A DNA stretch of 64,000 bases from Liolophura sinensis. Taxonomy: Eukaryota; Mollusca; Polyplacophora; Chitonida; Chitonidae. How positions within the stretch are numbered: position 1 is the first letter of the stretch; each line of letters begins with the position of its first letter. Below are positions 22,324 through 33,024 of this stretch, in pieces. Where the stretch lies: positions 9,992,017 through 10,056,016 of the forward strand of contig NC_088307.1 of the NCBI RefSeq assembly GCF_032854445.1, given 5' to 3'. The notes under the pieces were generated by a model. That model was not told the origin of the DNA, made no database searches, and worked only from the letters and a program-made list of their open reading frames with translations. Position numbers and translations under genes: made by a program.

Positions 22324-23984
22324 CACTGCATGCGTCCCAACGAGCTTTGTTTGCTCATTATGCTAATGCCTCATGAATATGTATGAGGGGAGCTGTCACG
22401 CGCGTGTGGATTTCTCGCTGGGCTATTTTCCCCACAGATTTACGCCGTGTAATCTATTGCTTTGTCATTGGAGAACGCTAGCGCCGAAACCACCCGCCGT
22501 GTCAGTGTGTGAATGTATAAAAAAAAACATACTCACGGGATCGCCTATTCACCCTAGCGAAAGGTGAGACCAGTGTTTGAGAGAAATTAACCTACCGCAG
22601 GATGTCTAACCACCGGCCTGAGGATCGAATTCTTTAGCTTCACCCACTTACCCCCTACACTCCCAGTGTTTTACATACGAGATATAAATGCCACAAAATA
22701 CACGCAATGTTTAAATGTCGTCAGATCTGCATAAAGTTATGCTTATATAGGTCTACCACGTAAGGCCTGGGACATGTGACTTTCACAGTGCATGATACAA
22801 GCCTAGAGCTATGTCTGTCTGTTTTTTTTTTTACAGTGACACAATAAAGAAGTATATTTAGCAATAGGCACACAGCAACATGTTTGGAATTCACAAATGA
22901 TGAGAAAGCTCTTCATGTAGGTTAATATAATGCAACAAACGAGGAACGTGGCGAGGCATGGAGTTGAACTCGCGATCACACAGTCGGAAGGTCAACAGGA
23001 AATGAGAGCGCCTCTGTCTATCCACCTATATAGTTGTATAATAGCCCATATGGACGTGACCAACTTTGACCATATATGAACACGTACATTATAGACAATT
23101 ATCATATGCGTCCTTATTGTGTGTAATGTGGTTGCTATAGCATGAATATTAGCGACCAGCTTACCACGCGATGGTATAAAATAAGGACTGTAAACACCAA
23201 TGAGTAAGATAAAAAAATTAATTCAGTTTTATGCCAAAAACTGATGACACTATATATTATATATGCGGTGTGTAAACAAACGCGGAGGTCACGCGTGGAT
23301 GTGGATACATATAGGGCCTACATGCAGGCCTACATACATGTATCCATACCAAAGGGCAAGATGGCGCTATACACTGAAACAAGAAAAAAAAATTAATCAG
23401 TTAATTTTTAACAGAAAGTCTGTTGTTTGAGTAATGCTAGAATGTATTCTGTTTTATTATAACACAATATTCTGACATATTCAACATAATTAGTTTAATG
23501 AAATCTTTATGTTGAATTAATAGAATTACTTCGCGAGTTATATTAACAAGAACAATCTACTGCAGTAACAGAATACATTCCAGCATCACTGACTTTCTGT
23601 TATATTTAACAAATTAATTTTTGAGCGTATAGAGCCCATATATGCATGTATATGTCAGTAGACCAAATTATAGGTTCGATACGCCATACAAGTCACATAA
23701 TTTAAAAGAATTCCTGAAAAGAAAAAAATATTAATAACACTAATATAAAGGCTCCACAAATGATTCTTTTATATAGTATTAGTTGCAGAATTAATAGGTC
23801 ATCCGCATGCACCAAGCTTAAAATAATGGGCTCCATAAAACATGACATAATGTAAAGATCCGGCGTGTTTCAACGATATAACAAACGACTATGCACCCGA
23901 CAGCAAAAAAAAAAAATCTTTTTTATTACAGCAGAACTGAGTGAATATACCTTACGCAAGGCGGTAGCAATATACAGAAGGGTC
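22324..23984. other. 5' flank of the FAM124-like gene and intergenic DNA
   Basis: The 250 bp next to the start codon are comparatively GC-rich and contain an NRF1-like CGCATGC and an octamer-like ATGCTAAT. No TATA box is placed convincingly. A box-B-like GGAGTTGAACTCGCGATC near 22950 (minus sense) marks a possible tRNA-derived relic. Further right is AT-rich and featureless. Confidence 0.35.
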
Positions 23985-24200
23985 CTGCAAGCGTGCATGG
24001 CGCGTACATATCCCGCCTTCTATAATGAATTTATTAGGTTCTGTGTGACCTGTTCCGCTTTCAATCAACTGCAGTTATTTCGCTAAATACTAGTGTGTCA
24101 AGGTTATTCTATCAAACGTCTTCATTCTATGGTTATTAAGCTTTACAATGAGTATAATTCCGTTGTAAGTAAATATGGACAGAGTGTCCATTCCGCTTAA
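23985..24200 (+). pseudogene. Penelope-like element 3' fragment
   Basis: The plus strand encodes broken pieces of the same C-terminal segment as the minus-strand Penelope-like copy at 27.3 kb. Shared parts are an FIRFCVTCSAFNQ-like piece, CQGYSIK, and YNEYNSVVSKYGQSVHS. It has a stop inside and no reverse transcriptase core. Assignment rests on similarity to the fuller copy. Confidence 0.65.
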
Positions 24201-24430
24201 CCACGGGCCCTGATATATGCATTGTACTGAATCAGATCGTCATTACAGATATATGAGCAGTCGCAATCAAAACGCAACTGAGATATGGTCTTGGATTGTC
24301 AACAACTTATACACTAGCGAGTTACACGGTTTGTATACTGGTTTGATTCATTCACCTCGAAAATTCGTTGCGTCTTTCCGGCATCGCTGAATCTATGCAC
24401 TGAAACATTCGTAAATCAGCCTTCAACCAG

Positions 24431-24592
24431 TATGGACGTTCCAGCCGTCAGCCAGTATGGACGTTCCAGCCGTCAACCAGTATGGACGTTCCAGCCGTCA
24501 ACCAGTATGGACGTTCCAGCCGTCAACCAATATGGACGTTCCAACCGTCAACCAGTATGGACGTTCCAGCCGTCAACCAATATGGACGTTCC
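24431..24592. repeat. 25-bp minisatellite, about 6-7 copies
   Basis: The unit TATGGACGTTCCAGCCGTCA plus ACCAG repeats at exact 25-bp steps (TATGG at 24431, 24456, 24481, 24506, 24531, 24556, 24581). Copies differ by single bases. Confidence 0.95.
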
Positions 24593-24819
24593 AGGTCAAT
24601 AATGCCAAGGCCATTTCCCAAAACCACAAACCATTAAAGAACTATGACAGTATATAAACTACGAAATTAGGCGAGAATCATGAGAAAAAAAATCAGTCAA
24701 CAGTTTTCAGTGATGTCGGAAAGGCGAAGGTATGTTTAAGGTGAGTGAGTGAAATTAGTATTCGTGTATCATTTCAGTATAATATAATTAAAGACGAACA
24801 ACATAGAGAATGTGACCAG

Positions 24820-25015
24820 AATAGCGACGACAGTGTGATAGCTGGCAAATGGTCAGACATATTACCGGTGAAATATGACCTCGTGTCAATTTACCTCAAT
24901 CAGAGTTTTTACACTCGATTCAGCTGTAGTAAATTACACGCACTCTAGCACCATGACTTCAGCAGAATTAGAAAAAAACCCCCAGTGATGTTAATTGCAA
25001 TTTATTACACGCCAT
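24820..25015 (+). repeat. Repeat-C copy 1
   Basis: Contains GCGACGACAGTGTGATAGCT, GGCAAATGGTCA, ATTACACG and GTTAATTGCAATTTATT in the order found at 51945 and 52312. The family is unclassified, noncoding and about 200 bp long. Confidence 0.75.
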
Positions 25016-25411
25016 GACTTATGACACTTGGGTTCTTCTCTTTTGCGTGAATATATATGGCCCTAGCCATTGGTTAAGTGGTATCAGACACAATTATGAA
25101 GCGTACGAGTACTTCGTACGGGCTCTTTTTTACAGTGATTTCAATAGCTGCAATGACTTAGCCATTTGTTATGGTCTAAGGAAAGACAACTCTGCATGGT
25201 TGTCTTCTGGCCATGCATATTCCTGTTGCATTGGCTGAGCTTTCTGGAATGATGCAGACCAGAAATTAATGCCGAATGTTTTTTGGTAACATTTCGTTTA
25301 GTTTGGTGTCACACTTGGTGTAGACTTTTTTGCACCAAGATCTAAAGGTGGACAAATCGTAAAAGTCATATAAACTTCAGATATCGATATTTCTTCGCGA
25401 TTTGTACAATC

Positions 25412-25672
25412 AGGGCCTCCGGGGCTTAGTTGGTTAGCGCGTAATGACACAGGAGCCTCTTACCAATGCGGTCGCTGTGAGTTCAAGTGCAGCTCATGCT
25501 GGCTTCCTCTCCGACCGTATGTGGGAAGTTCTGCCAGCAACCTGCGGATGGTCGTGGGTTTCCCCCGGGCTCTACCCGGTTTCCGCCCACCACAATGTTG
25601 GCCGGCGTCTTATATAAGTGAAATATTCTTGAGTACGGGGTAAAACAATTAAAATAATTAAATAAATCAAAT
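25412..25672 (+). repeat. SINE-A, near full length
   Basis: Head GGGCCTCCGGGGCTTAGTTGG, box B GAGTTCAAGTGC, full core, ATATTCTTGAGTACGGGG and an AT-rich AAATA-type tail. It shares CGACCGTATGTGGGAAGTTC and CCGCCCACCACAATG with the second half of the composite at 25991, so both may be one subfamily. Confidence 0.88.
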
Positions 25673-25869
25673 ATACATTTTTTACATAAGCTTCACATTC
25701 TTATTTAAAACATTATTATGTAGACTGCACATACCAGTAGGTGATGATCGCAATTATACGCCACCATACAAAAATATTTTCCACCAATCTTCTCCTGAAA
25801 GAAAAATCGAGAAAGAAAATTATTAAGTGTAATGAAAGACTTGGAGACTAAAACCAGAGCAGCCATAAC

Positions 25870-26291
25870 AGTTTGATACTTGGCAACTAATCACACGTTC
25901 GCCATCATGACTATTACCGGTAAAATCAGGTCACTCATCAATTTATTTCAGTCAGCATTTTATTCTAACTGTTCATGTAAATGCTTAAATCGGTCGGTGT
26001 GAGTTCAAGTCCAGCTCATGCTGGTCTCCTCTCCGGCCGTATGTGGAAAGGTCTGCAGCAACCTGCGGATGGTCGTGGGTTTCCCTCCGGGCTCTGCCCG
26101 GTTTCCTCCCACCATAATGCTGGCCGCCGTCGTGTCAGTGAAATATTCTTGAGTAGGGCGTAAAACGTATTCCGACCGTATGTGGGAAGTTCTGTCAGCA
26201 ACCTGCGGATGGTCGTGGGTTTCCCCCGGGCTCTACCGGGTTTCCGCCCACCACAATGCTGGCCGGCGTCTTGTATAAGTGAAATATCAAA

Positions 26292-26334
<43 letters not shown>

Positions 26335-26440
26335 ATGCTTAAATAGCAAATTACACGCGACGTAGCATGTCTTGAGCAGAATTAGGTAAAAAAAATACGG
26401 TGATGATAATTGCAAGTTATTAGACGTCACTAAAATTACC
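25870..26440 (+). repeat. Repeat-C copy 2, split by a composite SINE
   Basis: The left half ends CTGTTCATGTAAATGCTTAAAT. The right half resumes AAATGCTTAAATAGCAAATTAC and ends GATAATTGCAAGTTATT then GACGTCACT. The interrupted order equals the uninterrupted copies at 51945 and 52312. Confidence 0.75.
25991..26332 (+). repeat. Composite of two partial SINE-A units inserted in Repeat-C
   Basis: The first unit starts at box B and runs to AGTAGGGCGTAAAACG. A second partial unit then starts inside the body (CCGACCGTATGTGGG) and ends in a long pure AAATA tail of about 12 repeats. A 12-bp duplication, AAATGCTTAAAT, brackets the pair (25979-25990 and 26333-26344). This suggests a single insertion of a chimeric or template-switched product. 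Confidence 0.85.
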
Positions 26441-26654
26441 ATAAAACACCATATTTACATATAACTTTTCAGACCATGTCATATGAAATTGAAACATCTT
26501 TTCGTCTTTTTTCTGCTTTTTTGCTCCGCTTTAGTTATAACATTCTTTTAAACAGATCAGACTCTCAAAATATGCATGTGACATGACCTAACGGCCAGAC
26601 GTTACAACGCTGTATTTGGACTTTCTTCACACAGGGATTTATATGGGACTTGTT

Positions 26655-26922
26655 TGATTGGTGTTTTACGCCGTATACTCATGCAAGAATATGTTACTTA
26701 TACGACGGCGGCCAGCATTGTGGTGGGAGGAAATCGGGCAGATCCCGAGGGCAACCCACGATCATCAGCAGGTTGCTAGAATAGGGGCCTACCTCCCCAC
26801 GTACGACCGGAGAGCAAGCCTGCATGAGCTGGCCTTGAACACACAGCAAGAGCATCGGTGAAAGGCTCCTGGGTCATTGCGCCACGCTCGCACGCTAACC
26901 TCCTCGCCCACGGAGGCCCTCA
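26655..26922 (-). repeat. SINE-A, near full length
   Basis: On the minus strand: head GGGCCTCCGTGGGCGAGGAGG, box B region altered (GTGTTCAAGGCC), core present, 3' end ATTCTTGCATGAGTATACGG. The 3' segment carries small insertions. Confidence 0.82.
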
Positions 26923-27214
26923 TATTGGAGAACATAAAGTTTATATACTTATACTTACGGGCGTAAATGCTTACCTTGAAAAGAAATACATTAGTTATCC
27001 GCCAATTGATTATGCTGGTTATTTATTATGTATACATTTCGGGCGTAAATAAATCGTACCCCCAGACGTACTAATGCATGTAAAAATGCATATCTAATAG
27101 ATCTTTGAACACAATTTACTTTTGAAGAAAATTTTTATTTTTACCAAATTTTTTATCACTTCATTATACTGAATCATTCGGTGATTGGCTTAACTGGAAC
27201 ACGGAGGAATTGTT

Positions 27215-28345
27215 TATGATCAGTAGCAGCTTTATTCCCGAGCTTTAACACGATGAATATATATCTTCTAGCCCCGTGTTAAGCGGAATTAGACACAGTC
27301 ATGAAGGCGATGGCCAGAGACTCTGGACACTCTGTCCATATTTACTTACAAGAGAATTATATTCGTTATAAAACTTTAAAAAAAACTTAGAATGAATGTG
27401 TTTGATGGAATAACCTTGACACAGAAGTTTTTCCAGTAATAACTTGTGACGTTGATTGAATTCGTCGCACAACACACAAAATCTAACAAATCCTACAAGG
27501 CGAGATATGTACACGCCATGTGCACGATCCTTTGGTACATTGCGGTGAAAGGATAACTTACAACGTCAAAATTGAAACTATCCCTCTTTGTCGGACAGTC
27601 TGTGAGAAAGGGAACCGTATTGACCTTTGTAAAAATATAGGTCAAGATAAGAAGTACCATCTGGAGAGTCTCTGGTTTCCTTTAAATCCAGCGAAGGTGG
27701 ATAGATATCTTTCACAACCCTTTGCTATATATGGATTGTTTAAGGCTAGCAGATCATCAATATACCGTTTAGTGAGTGAGAAAGGTCGGGCCTTGTGAAG
27801 ATTACTCCTTAATAGTTTCTGCATATAGCCGTATTCATATGAGAACAGGTATAGGTCAGCCTAAAGGTGGTACAATTGGCACCCATCGGAATACCTATAC
27901 ACTGCTGATATATGGTTTCCCCTAGTTTCACAAAGATGTTATTACTGAGAAATCCAAGCAAGTCGATAACAACGAAACATCTCACGAATGGAAACATTTA
28001 TATATAGTTAAACTGAAGAAGGCTTTGTTGCCTTTAATGTAGCGGTGACCACTTTTATTAAATAGCGATACAATCAGTAATGGAATTCTATCTATTAAAT
28101 CTGTGTGAGGAATTGTAGTATAGAGAGTGGAGAAATCCCAAGAGGAGATGTCCTTATACTGTACGTGTATTTGAGCGTCTAGCTCTTCAGTGAGACGTTT
28201 TCAGTTTTTAAGGATCCGCATACAATAAACGTCAGAATTTTTTTGACTATCACAACAGTCCTTTTTGCCAAAATGACTGTACTTCTTATAGTGCCTTCGT
28301 TAACAGAGTAGGTACAAGTTTGTTGGTACAGCTTCTCCATCCCGC
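27215..28345 (-). pseudogene. Penelope-like element, degenerate reverse transcriptase region
   Basis: Minus-strand fragments appear in the order of Penelope-like RT: SWDFSTLYTT-type motif near 28150, QQCIGIPMGANC near 27880, catalytic RYIDDLLALNNP near 27750, SYLDL near 27640, and the thumb-side GVYISRLVGF, HKLLLEKLLCQGY and FYNEYNSLVSKYG near 27350-27500. YIDD is intact, but stops and frameshifts separate the pieces. No GIY-YIG endonuclease was recognised. A second 3' fragment of the same family lies on the opposite strand at 23985. Confidence 0.8.
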
Positions 28346-28349
28346 AACA

Positions 28350-28582
28350 AAATAGGTTATTTATTTGACTTCACAATATGTCACTTATACAACGGTGACT
28401 AGCATTATGGTGGGCGTAAGCCGAGCAGATCTGCTGGGGAGACCCATGACCACCCGCAGGTTGCTGAGTGACCTTGCAAGGACGAGCTGAACTTGAAATC
28501 AGGGCGACTGCATTGGGTGAGAGTCTTCCAGGTCATACTGCGCTAGTACGTTAACCACTAGACCAAGAAGGACCCTACTGAT
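28350..28582 (-). repeat. Diverged SINE-A
   Basis: The complement holds TATAAGTGACATATTGTG, the GCATTATGGTGGG core and a box-B-like GATTTCAAGTTC. Divergence is higher than in most other copies. It adjoins the Penelope-like fragment. Confidence 0.65.
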
Positions 28583-28800
28583 GCCCTCTTAAGAGTAAAA
28601 TGTAATATATAATGATAAATGTAACATTTCTGAGGAAGGAAAGGAGGTGTAATGTTAGATTAACACTTTCTTGAATGTGAATTCAGCACTTTAATTTAAC
28701 GCCACGTTTTGTCGTGTTAACAGTTCAGGTGTAGTGATAGGTATTAAAAGGCTTAAAATATTGTATTATAACAACATGCTGTATTTCACTTTGAACTCGA
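28583..28800. other. Short featureless stretch before the LINE block
   Basis: AT-rich; no gene or repeat recognised. The end, TAAAAGCCAAAGCATACATA, resembles sequence near 60686. Confidence 0.4.
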
Positions 28801-28878
28801 CATAAAAGCCAAAGCATACATACATATACATACGCACGCACGCACGCACGCGCACAGGCACACGCACATACACACACA
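28801..28878. repeat. (CATA/CGCA/CACA)n microsatellite
   Basis: Runs of CATA, then GCAC, then CACA repeats sit between flanking DNA and the GTGAGTGAGTGAG 3' tail of LINE-1. Confidence 0.9.
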
Positions 28879-29044
28879 GTGAGTGAGTGAGTGAGTGAGA
28901 GTTTGAACGTCGCTATCAACAATATTTCAAGTTTATCGCGACAATAAAACGCCAAGTAGTCGATCTACTACTGATAATTCATTTACTAGTCAGTCAAAAA
29001 AGGACATCAGATGTCACATAACAAACACAGACGGTAGTTTAAAA

Positions 29045-32000
29045 TCACAGCTTTCCTGCCATACCAATGGTAGAGAGAAAATCAAAAATAGTATCACTTT
29101 CTACAGAATTGAAAAGTTCTGCAAGAGAGCTCACGTGATAAAAGGAATCTCGTGCAAAGTCGCCACAGTCAAGCAGTATGTGCCTGACTGTGAAGCGTTG
29201 ATCACAAGCAAAGCAATGAGGAGCATCTTCTCCTTTCAACAAATACCCATGTGTGACCGATACGACACCTCCTCAAAATGCAAGAGCGGAGACAATGCCG
29301 TGAAAGGGAAGGTGCTGGACCAACAACAGACGAATATCATGCAGTTTGATGGTCTGATCAACCCATTGAGCCTGAAACAAGCGATTGATATAGGAGCAAA
29401 TAAATAAACGCAAGTCCGAATATGGAACGTCAGTTTGGGTAGTAACGGAATGCAGAGCCGCCTTAGTGGCTTCATCTGCAGCAGTATTCCCTGGAATACC
29501 CATATGCCCGGGCATCCAACAAAAGACATTGATAAAATCTTAATTAATTTGTTTGAACATCTCCCTGGTAGACAGAATGTCTGGATGTAAAGGCGAACTA
29601 GCCCGAACTGCCTGGAAGCAGGAAAGGGAGTCAGAGCAGATGAGAAATCTGCTACCTCCGAGCTCTGGGATGGATCGGAGTGCGCACAAAATTGCCTTGG
29701 ATTCCGCAGTAAATACAGAACAGGAATTTGGAAACCGAGTCGAAATGGTTCTGGGCCCAAGGGCAGTGGCGGAAGCCACGCCATCATCATCCTTGGAACC
29801 GTCAGTGAATATACGGTGATAAAATGGATACTTTGAACACATATTACTAAACTCCTGTTGGTATACTAGAGGGTTGGTGGAAGATTTCTTCAGGGAGGAG
29901 AGCGAGGTATCAACCCGAGGCTCAGGACATAACTACGGTGGGTCTTCCTGGATGCGTATGGGGGCGATAGCATCCAGCCCAAGTCCAACTGCTTGTACAT
30001 GTTCCTGGATGCGGACACCCAGTGGAGGAACAATGGATGGCCTCTGAGCATATAAGTCTTCAAATTCCGGATGGAACACATAGTCAAAGGCTGGGTTGGA
30101 TGGATTGGCTCTAAGCTTGGTGATATACGTAAGGATAGTTTAGTTCTTCGAAGCTCCAGGGGAGGCTTGTTTGCCTCAATATACAGACTCTCCGCAGGAG
30201 AGGTACGGAAAGCACCTAAGCACAGCCGTAGAGCCTGTTGATGTACAGTATTGAGTTTCTTCAATTGGGAACGTGACGTACGTCCATAAACACTGCAGGC
30301 ATAGTCTAGCTTAGAACGAATCAGTGCTCGATAGAGCTGAAGTAAGGTTTCATGATCCCCTCCCCATCGAGCACTAGAGACAACCTTCAAAATATCAAGC
30401 GCCTTTAGGCATCTGGCTCTAAGATAATTAATGTGAGATTTAAATGTAAGGTGCTTATCGAAGATCACCCCGAGGAATTTGGCCTCCGGCACAACCTTGA
30501 TGGGGGACCCATCTAAAAATACCTTGGGGTCTTCATGGGGGAAGTACTTCCGACAAAAGTGTACACAGTTAGTGTTCGATTTGGAGAACTTAAATCCGTT
30601 CTCCAGTGCCCAGGCATGGATTTTGTTAAGGCAAATCTGTAGCTGTCTCCCAATAGTGTGCATACCTTTGCCTCGACAAGAGATACCAAGATCGTCCACA
30701 AAAAGGGGCGCATTCATACTAGGAGATAAAACTCTGGCAAGGCTATTAATCTTAATGCTAAAGAGAGTAACTGATAAAATGCTGCCTTGAGGATCCCCCT
30801 GATCTTGTTCAAAGTAGTCAGATAGGGTAGCCCCAACCCGAACTTGGAAATGTCGATGGTCTAAGAATTTACGAAGAAAGTCAGGAAGCCGACCTCTAAG
30901 TCCAAATCCATGCATATCTTTCATAATACCATATTTCCAAGTAGTGTCATATGCCTTTTCCAGATCAAAAAAGACAGATACGACATGGTCACGATTAACG
31001 ATACCGTTCTTAATAAAGGATTCTAGACGAACAAGATGATCAACAGTACTGCGATTCTTTCGAAATCCACATTGAATGTCGCTTATCAACTCGTTAGTCT
31101 CCAAAAACCAGACTAAGCGATCGTTAATCATCCTCTCCATAGTCTTGCATACACAACTGGTTAAGGAAATAGGACGATAGTTATTTGGATCGGTAGAATC
31201 CTTTCCGGCCTTTGGGATGGGGACAATAATAACGTTTTGCCATGAGGCAGGAAAATTCCCGGAAATCCAAATGATATTAAAAATTCCAAGAAGCACCCTC
31301 AAGGAAGATTCTGGAAGGTGTCGTAAAAGCTGATAGTGGATATCATCTGGCCCTGGAGTTGAGTCATGGGCCTTGCTCAGGGATGCGGATAGTTCATGTA
31401 GAGAAAATGTAGCATTGTAGGATTCTTCATTAGAGGATGTAAAATCAAGAGGACTTGCCTAGGTCCGTTCCTTGTTACGCTGGAAATGAGGCAAGTAATT
31501 ATCTGAAGACGAATGTTGCGCAGAAGAAGCGCCCAACCTACTGGCTATGTCAAGTTTTTCTGTCAAGGAATTATTCCCGTCTTTAAGATGATTGACAGTG
31601 ACATTGCATCCCTTGCCTTTGATGCGTTGGATCATATTCCAGACTTTTGACATAGGGGTACGATGATTAATCTTAGAAACATAACGTTTCCAAGAGTCAC
31701 GTTTGGACTGTTTGATAGTCCTACGGGCTTTAGCTCGAGTACGCCTAACTTCGTCTAAATTACCGGGAGATGATCTACATCGGTACACACGCTCAGCACG
31801 TTTCCTGAAACGCCTAGCTCATTTACAGTCCACGGTTTCTTAATACGGGGAACCGCACATGATTTCGGGATACATTTGGAGGCTATATCGATTAGCTGAT
31901 CCGAGAATAACTGGAAAGGATCAACTGCATCAAGAAAAAGGTCGCTAGTAAGTGTTTCACGACACAGAACAGCAAAGCGGGGCCAGTCTGCTTTATCATA

Positions 32001-32665
32001 ATTAAAGCGTGGAAGGGAGGAAGATACCGGCTCCTCAAGGGTAAGTATGGTGGGGAAGTGGTCGCTCCCGCACAGATCATCATGAACGCTCCAGCTGAAT
32101 TCCGATCTTAGTCCTGCATCAGCCAGAACCAAATAAAGGACCTAATAAGTGCCTTTTGTAGGATGAAGGTAAGTATGTGTGTCATCATTTAAGACGCATA
32201 GAGAGTTATTAGGTATAAAATCCTCCAATACAGAGCCCTTCTGGTTACGTTCAGAGTCACCCCAGAGAACACTGTGGGCATTAAAGTCACCCAAAAAAAG
32301 ACACGGTTTAGGCAATTGATCATAAAAATTTTGCAGCTGTTGTTGGTGAAGAGAAGAAGAAGGTGGTATATAAATAGAACAGATTGTTAATACTATACCT
32401 AGTGTGATATGCACCGCCACCGCCTGCAAGTCGGTGGTCAGTGCCAGTCTATTGTGTATTACGCCCTGCCTGATCAAAAGAGAAGAACCGCCTGATGCCT
32501 TTCCATTCGTAGACGTGGCAACAGCGTGATGAGATACATAACCTCGACATTGATAACTAGGATCAGTCATTAGAGTTTCCTGCAAGGTAAAAGCTATAGG
32601 ATTGAGGTCTTGAGCTAACATCTGGAGCTCTGCGAGGTTACACCTCAATCCTCTACAGTTCCACT

Positions 32666-32697
<32 letters not shown>

Positions 32698-32951
32698 GAT
32701 TGGTGTTTTACTCCGTACTCAAGAATATTTCTCTTATACGACGGCGGCCAGCATTATGGTGTGTGGAAACCGGGCGCAGCCCGGAGGAAACCCACGACCA
32801 TCCGCAGGCTGCTGGCAGACCTTCCCACTTACGGCCGGAGAGAAAGCCAGCATGAGCTGGACTTGAACTCACAGCTACCGCATTGGTGAGAGGCTCCTGG
32901 GTCATTACGCTGCGCTAGCGCGCTGCACTGTAAGATCTTTGTAGTAGCCAT
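29045..32951 (-). pseudogene. LINE-1 ORF2 (endonuclease-RT-RNase H), broken
   Basis: The start MATTKILQ is cut from its continuation by a SINE at 32673-32925. The endonuclease follows (FTLQETLM, CLFLGDFNAHSVLWG, CGSDHFPT), then an in-frame TAG near 32140. A frameshift lies near 31790 and a further TAG near 31460. The RT (31302-29890) has NNYRPISLTS, FDLEKAYDTTW, DPQGSILS and an FVDD box. RNase H keeps FTDGSKD, TAESKA, ICSDSLSC and GHMGIPGNTAADEATK, with stops near 29540 and 29270. The end piece has CFACDQRFTVRHILLDC. The breaks rule out activity. Confidence 0.88.
32673..32925 (-). repeat. SINE-A with poly(A) tail inside LINE-1 ORF2
   Basis: A 5'-truncated SINE-A (it starts within GCGCTAGCGCAGCG) with core and ATTCTTGAGTACGGAG end and a run of about 26 A on the minus strand. 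It is flanked by an 11-bp direct repeat, CACTGTAAGAT, at 32662-32672 and 32926-32936. It interrupts ORF2 right after codon 8-9 and is younger than the LINE. Confidence 0.93.
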
Positions 32952-33024
32952 TGTTAATATTTTTTTGCTTTTTTTTCCTGGACTTTTTATACAGCGCCGC
33001 CCTACGCTCAGCAAAATCCTACTG

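Noticed and set aside
22078-22326. Start of the FAM124-like exon at 22326 and read-through past 22117
   Set aside because: The codon at 22326 is GTG; the ATG is at 22323. The frame beyond 22117 is intron after a GTGAGT donor.
24431-24592. CRISPR array
   Set aside because: Spacing is an exact 25-bp tandem with no unique spacers; it is a minisatellite.
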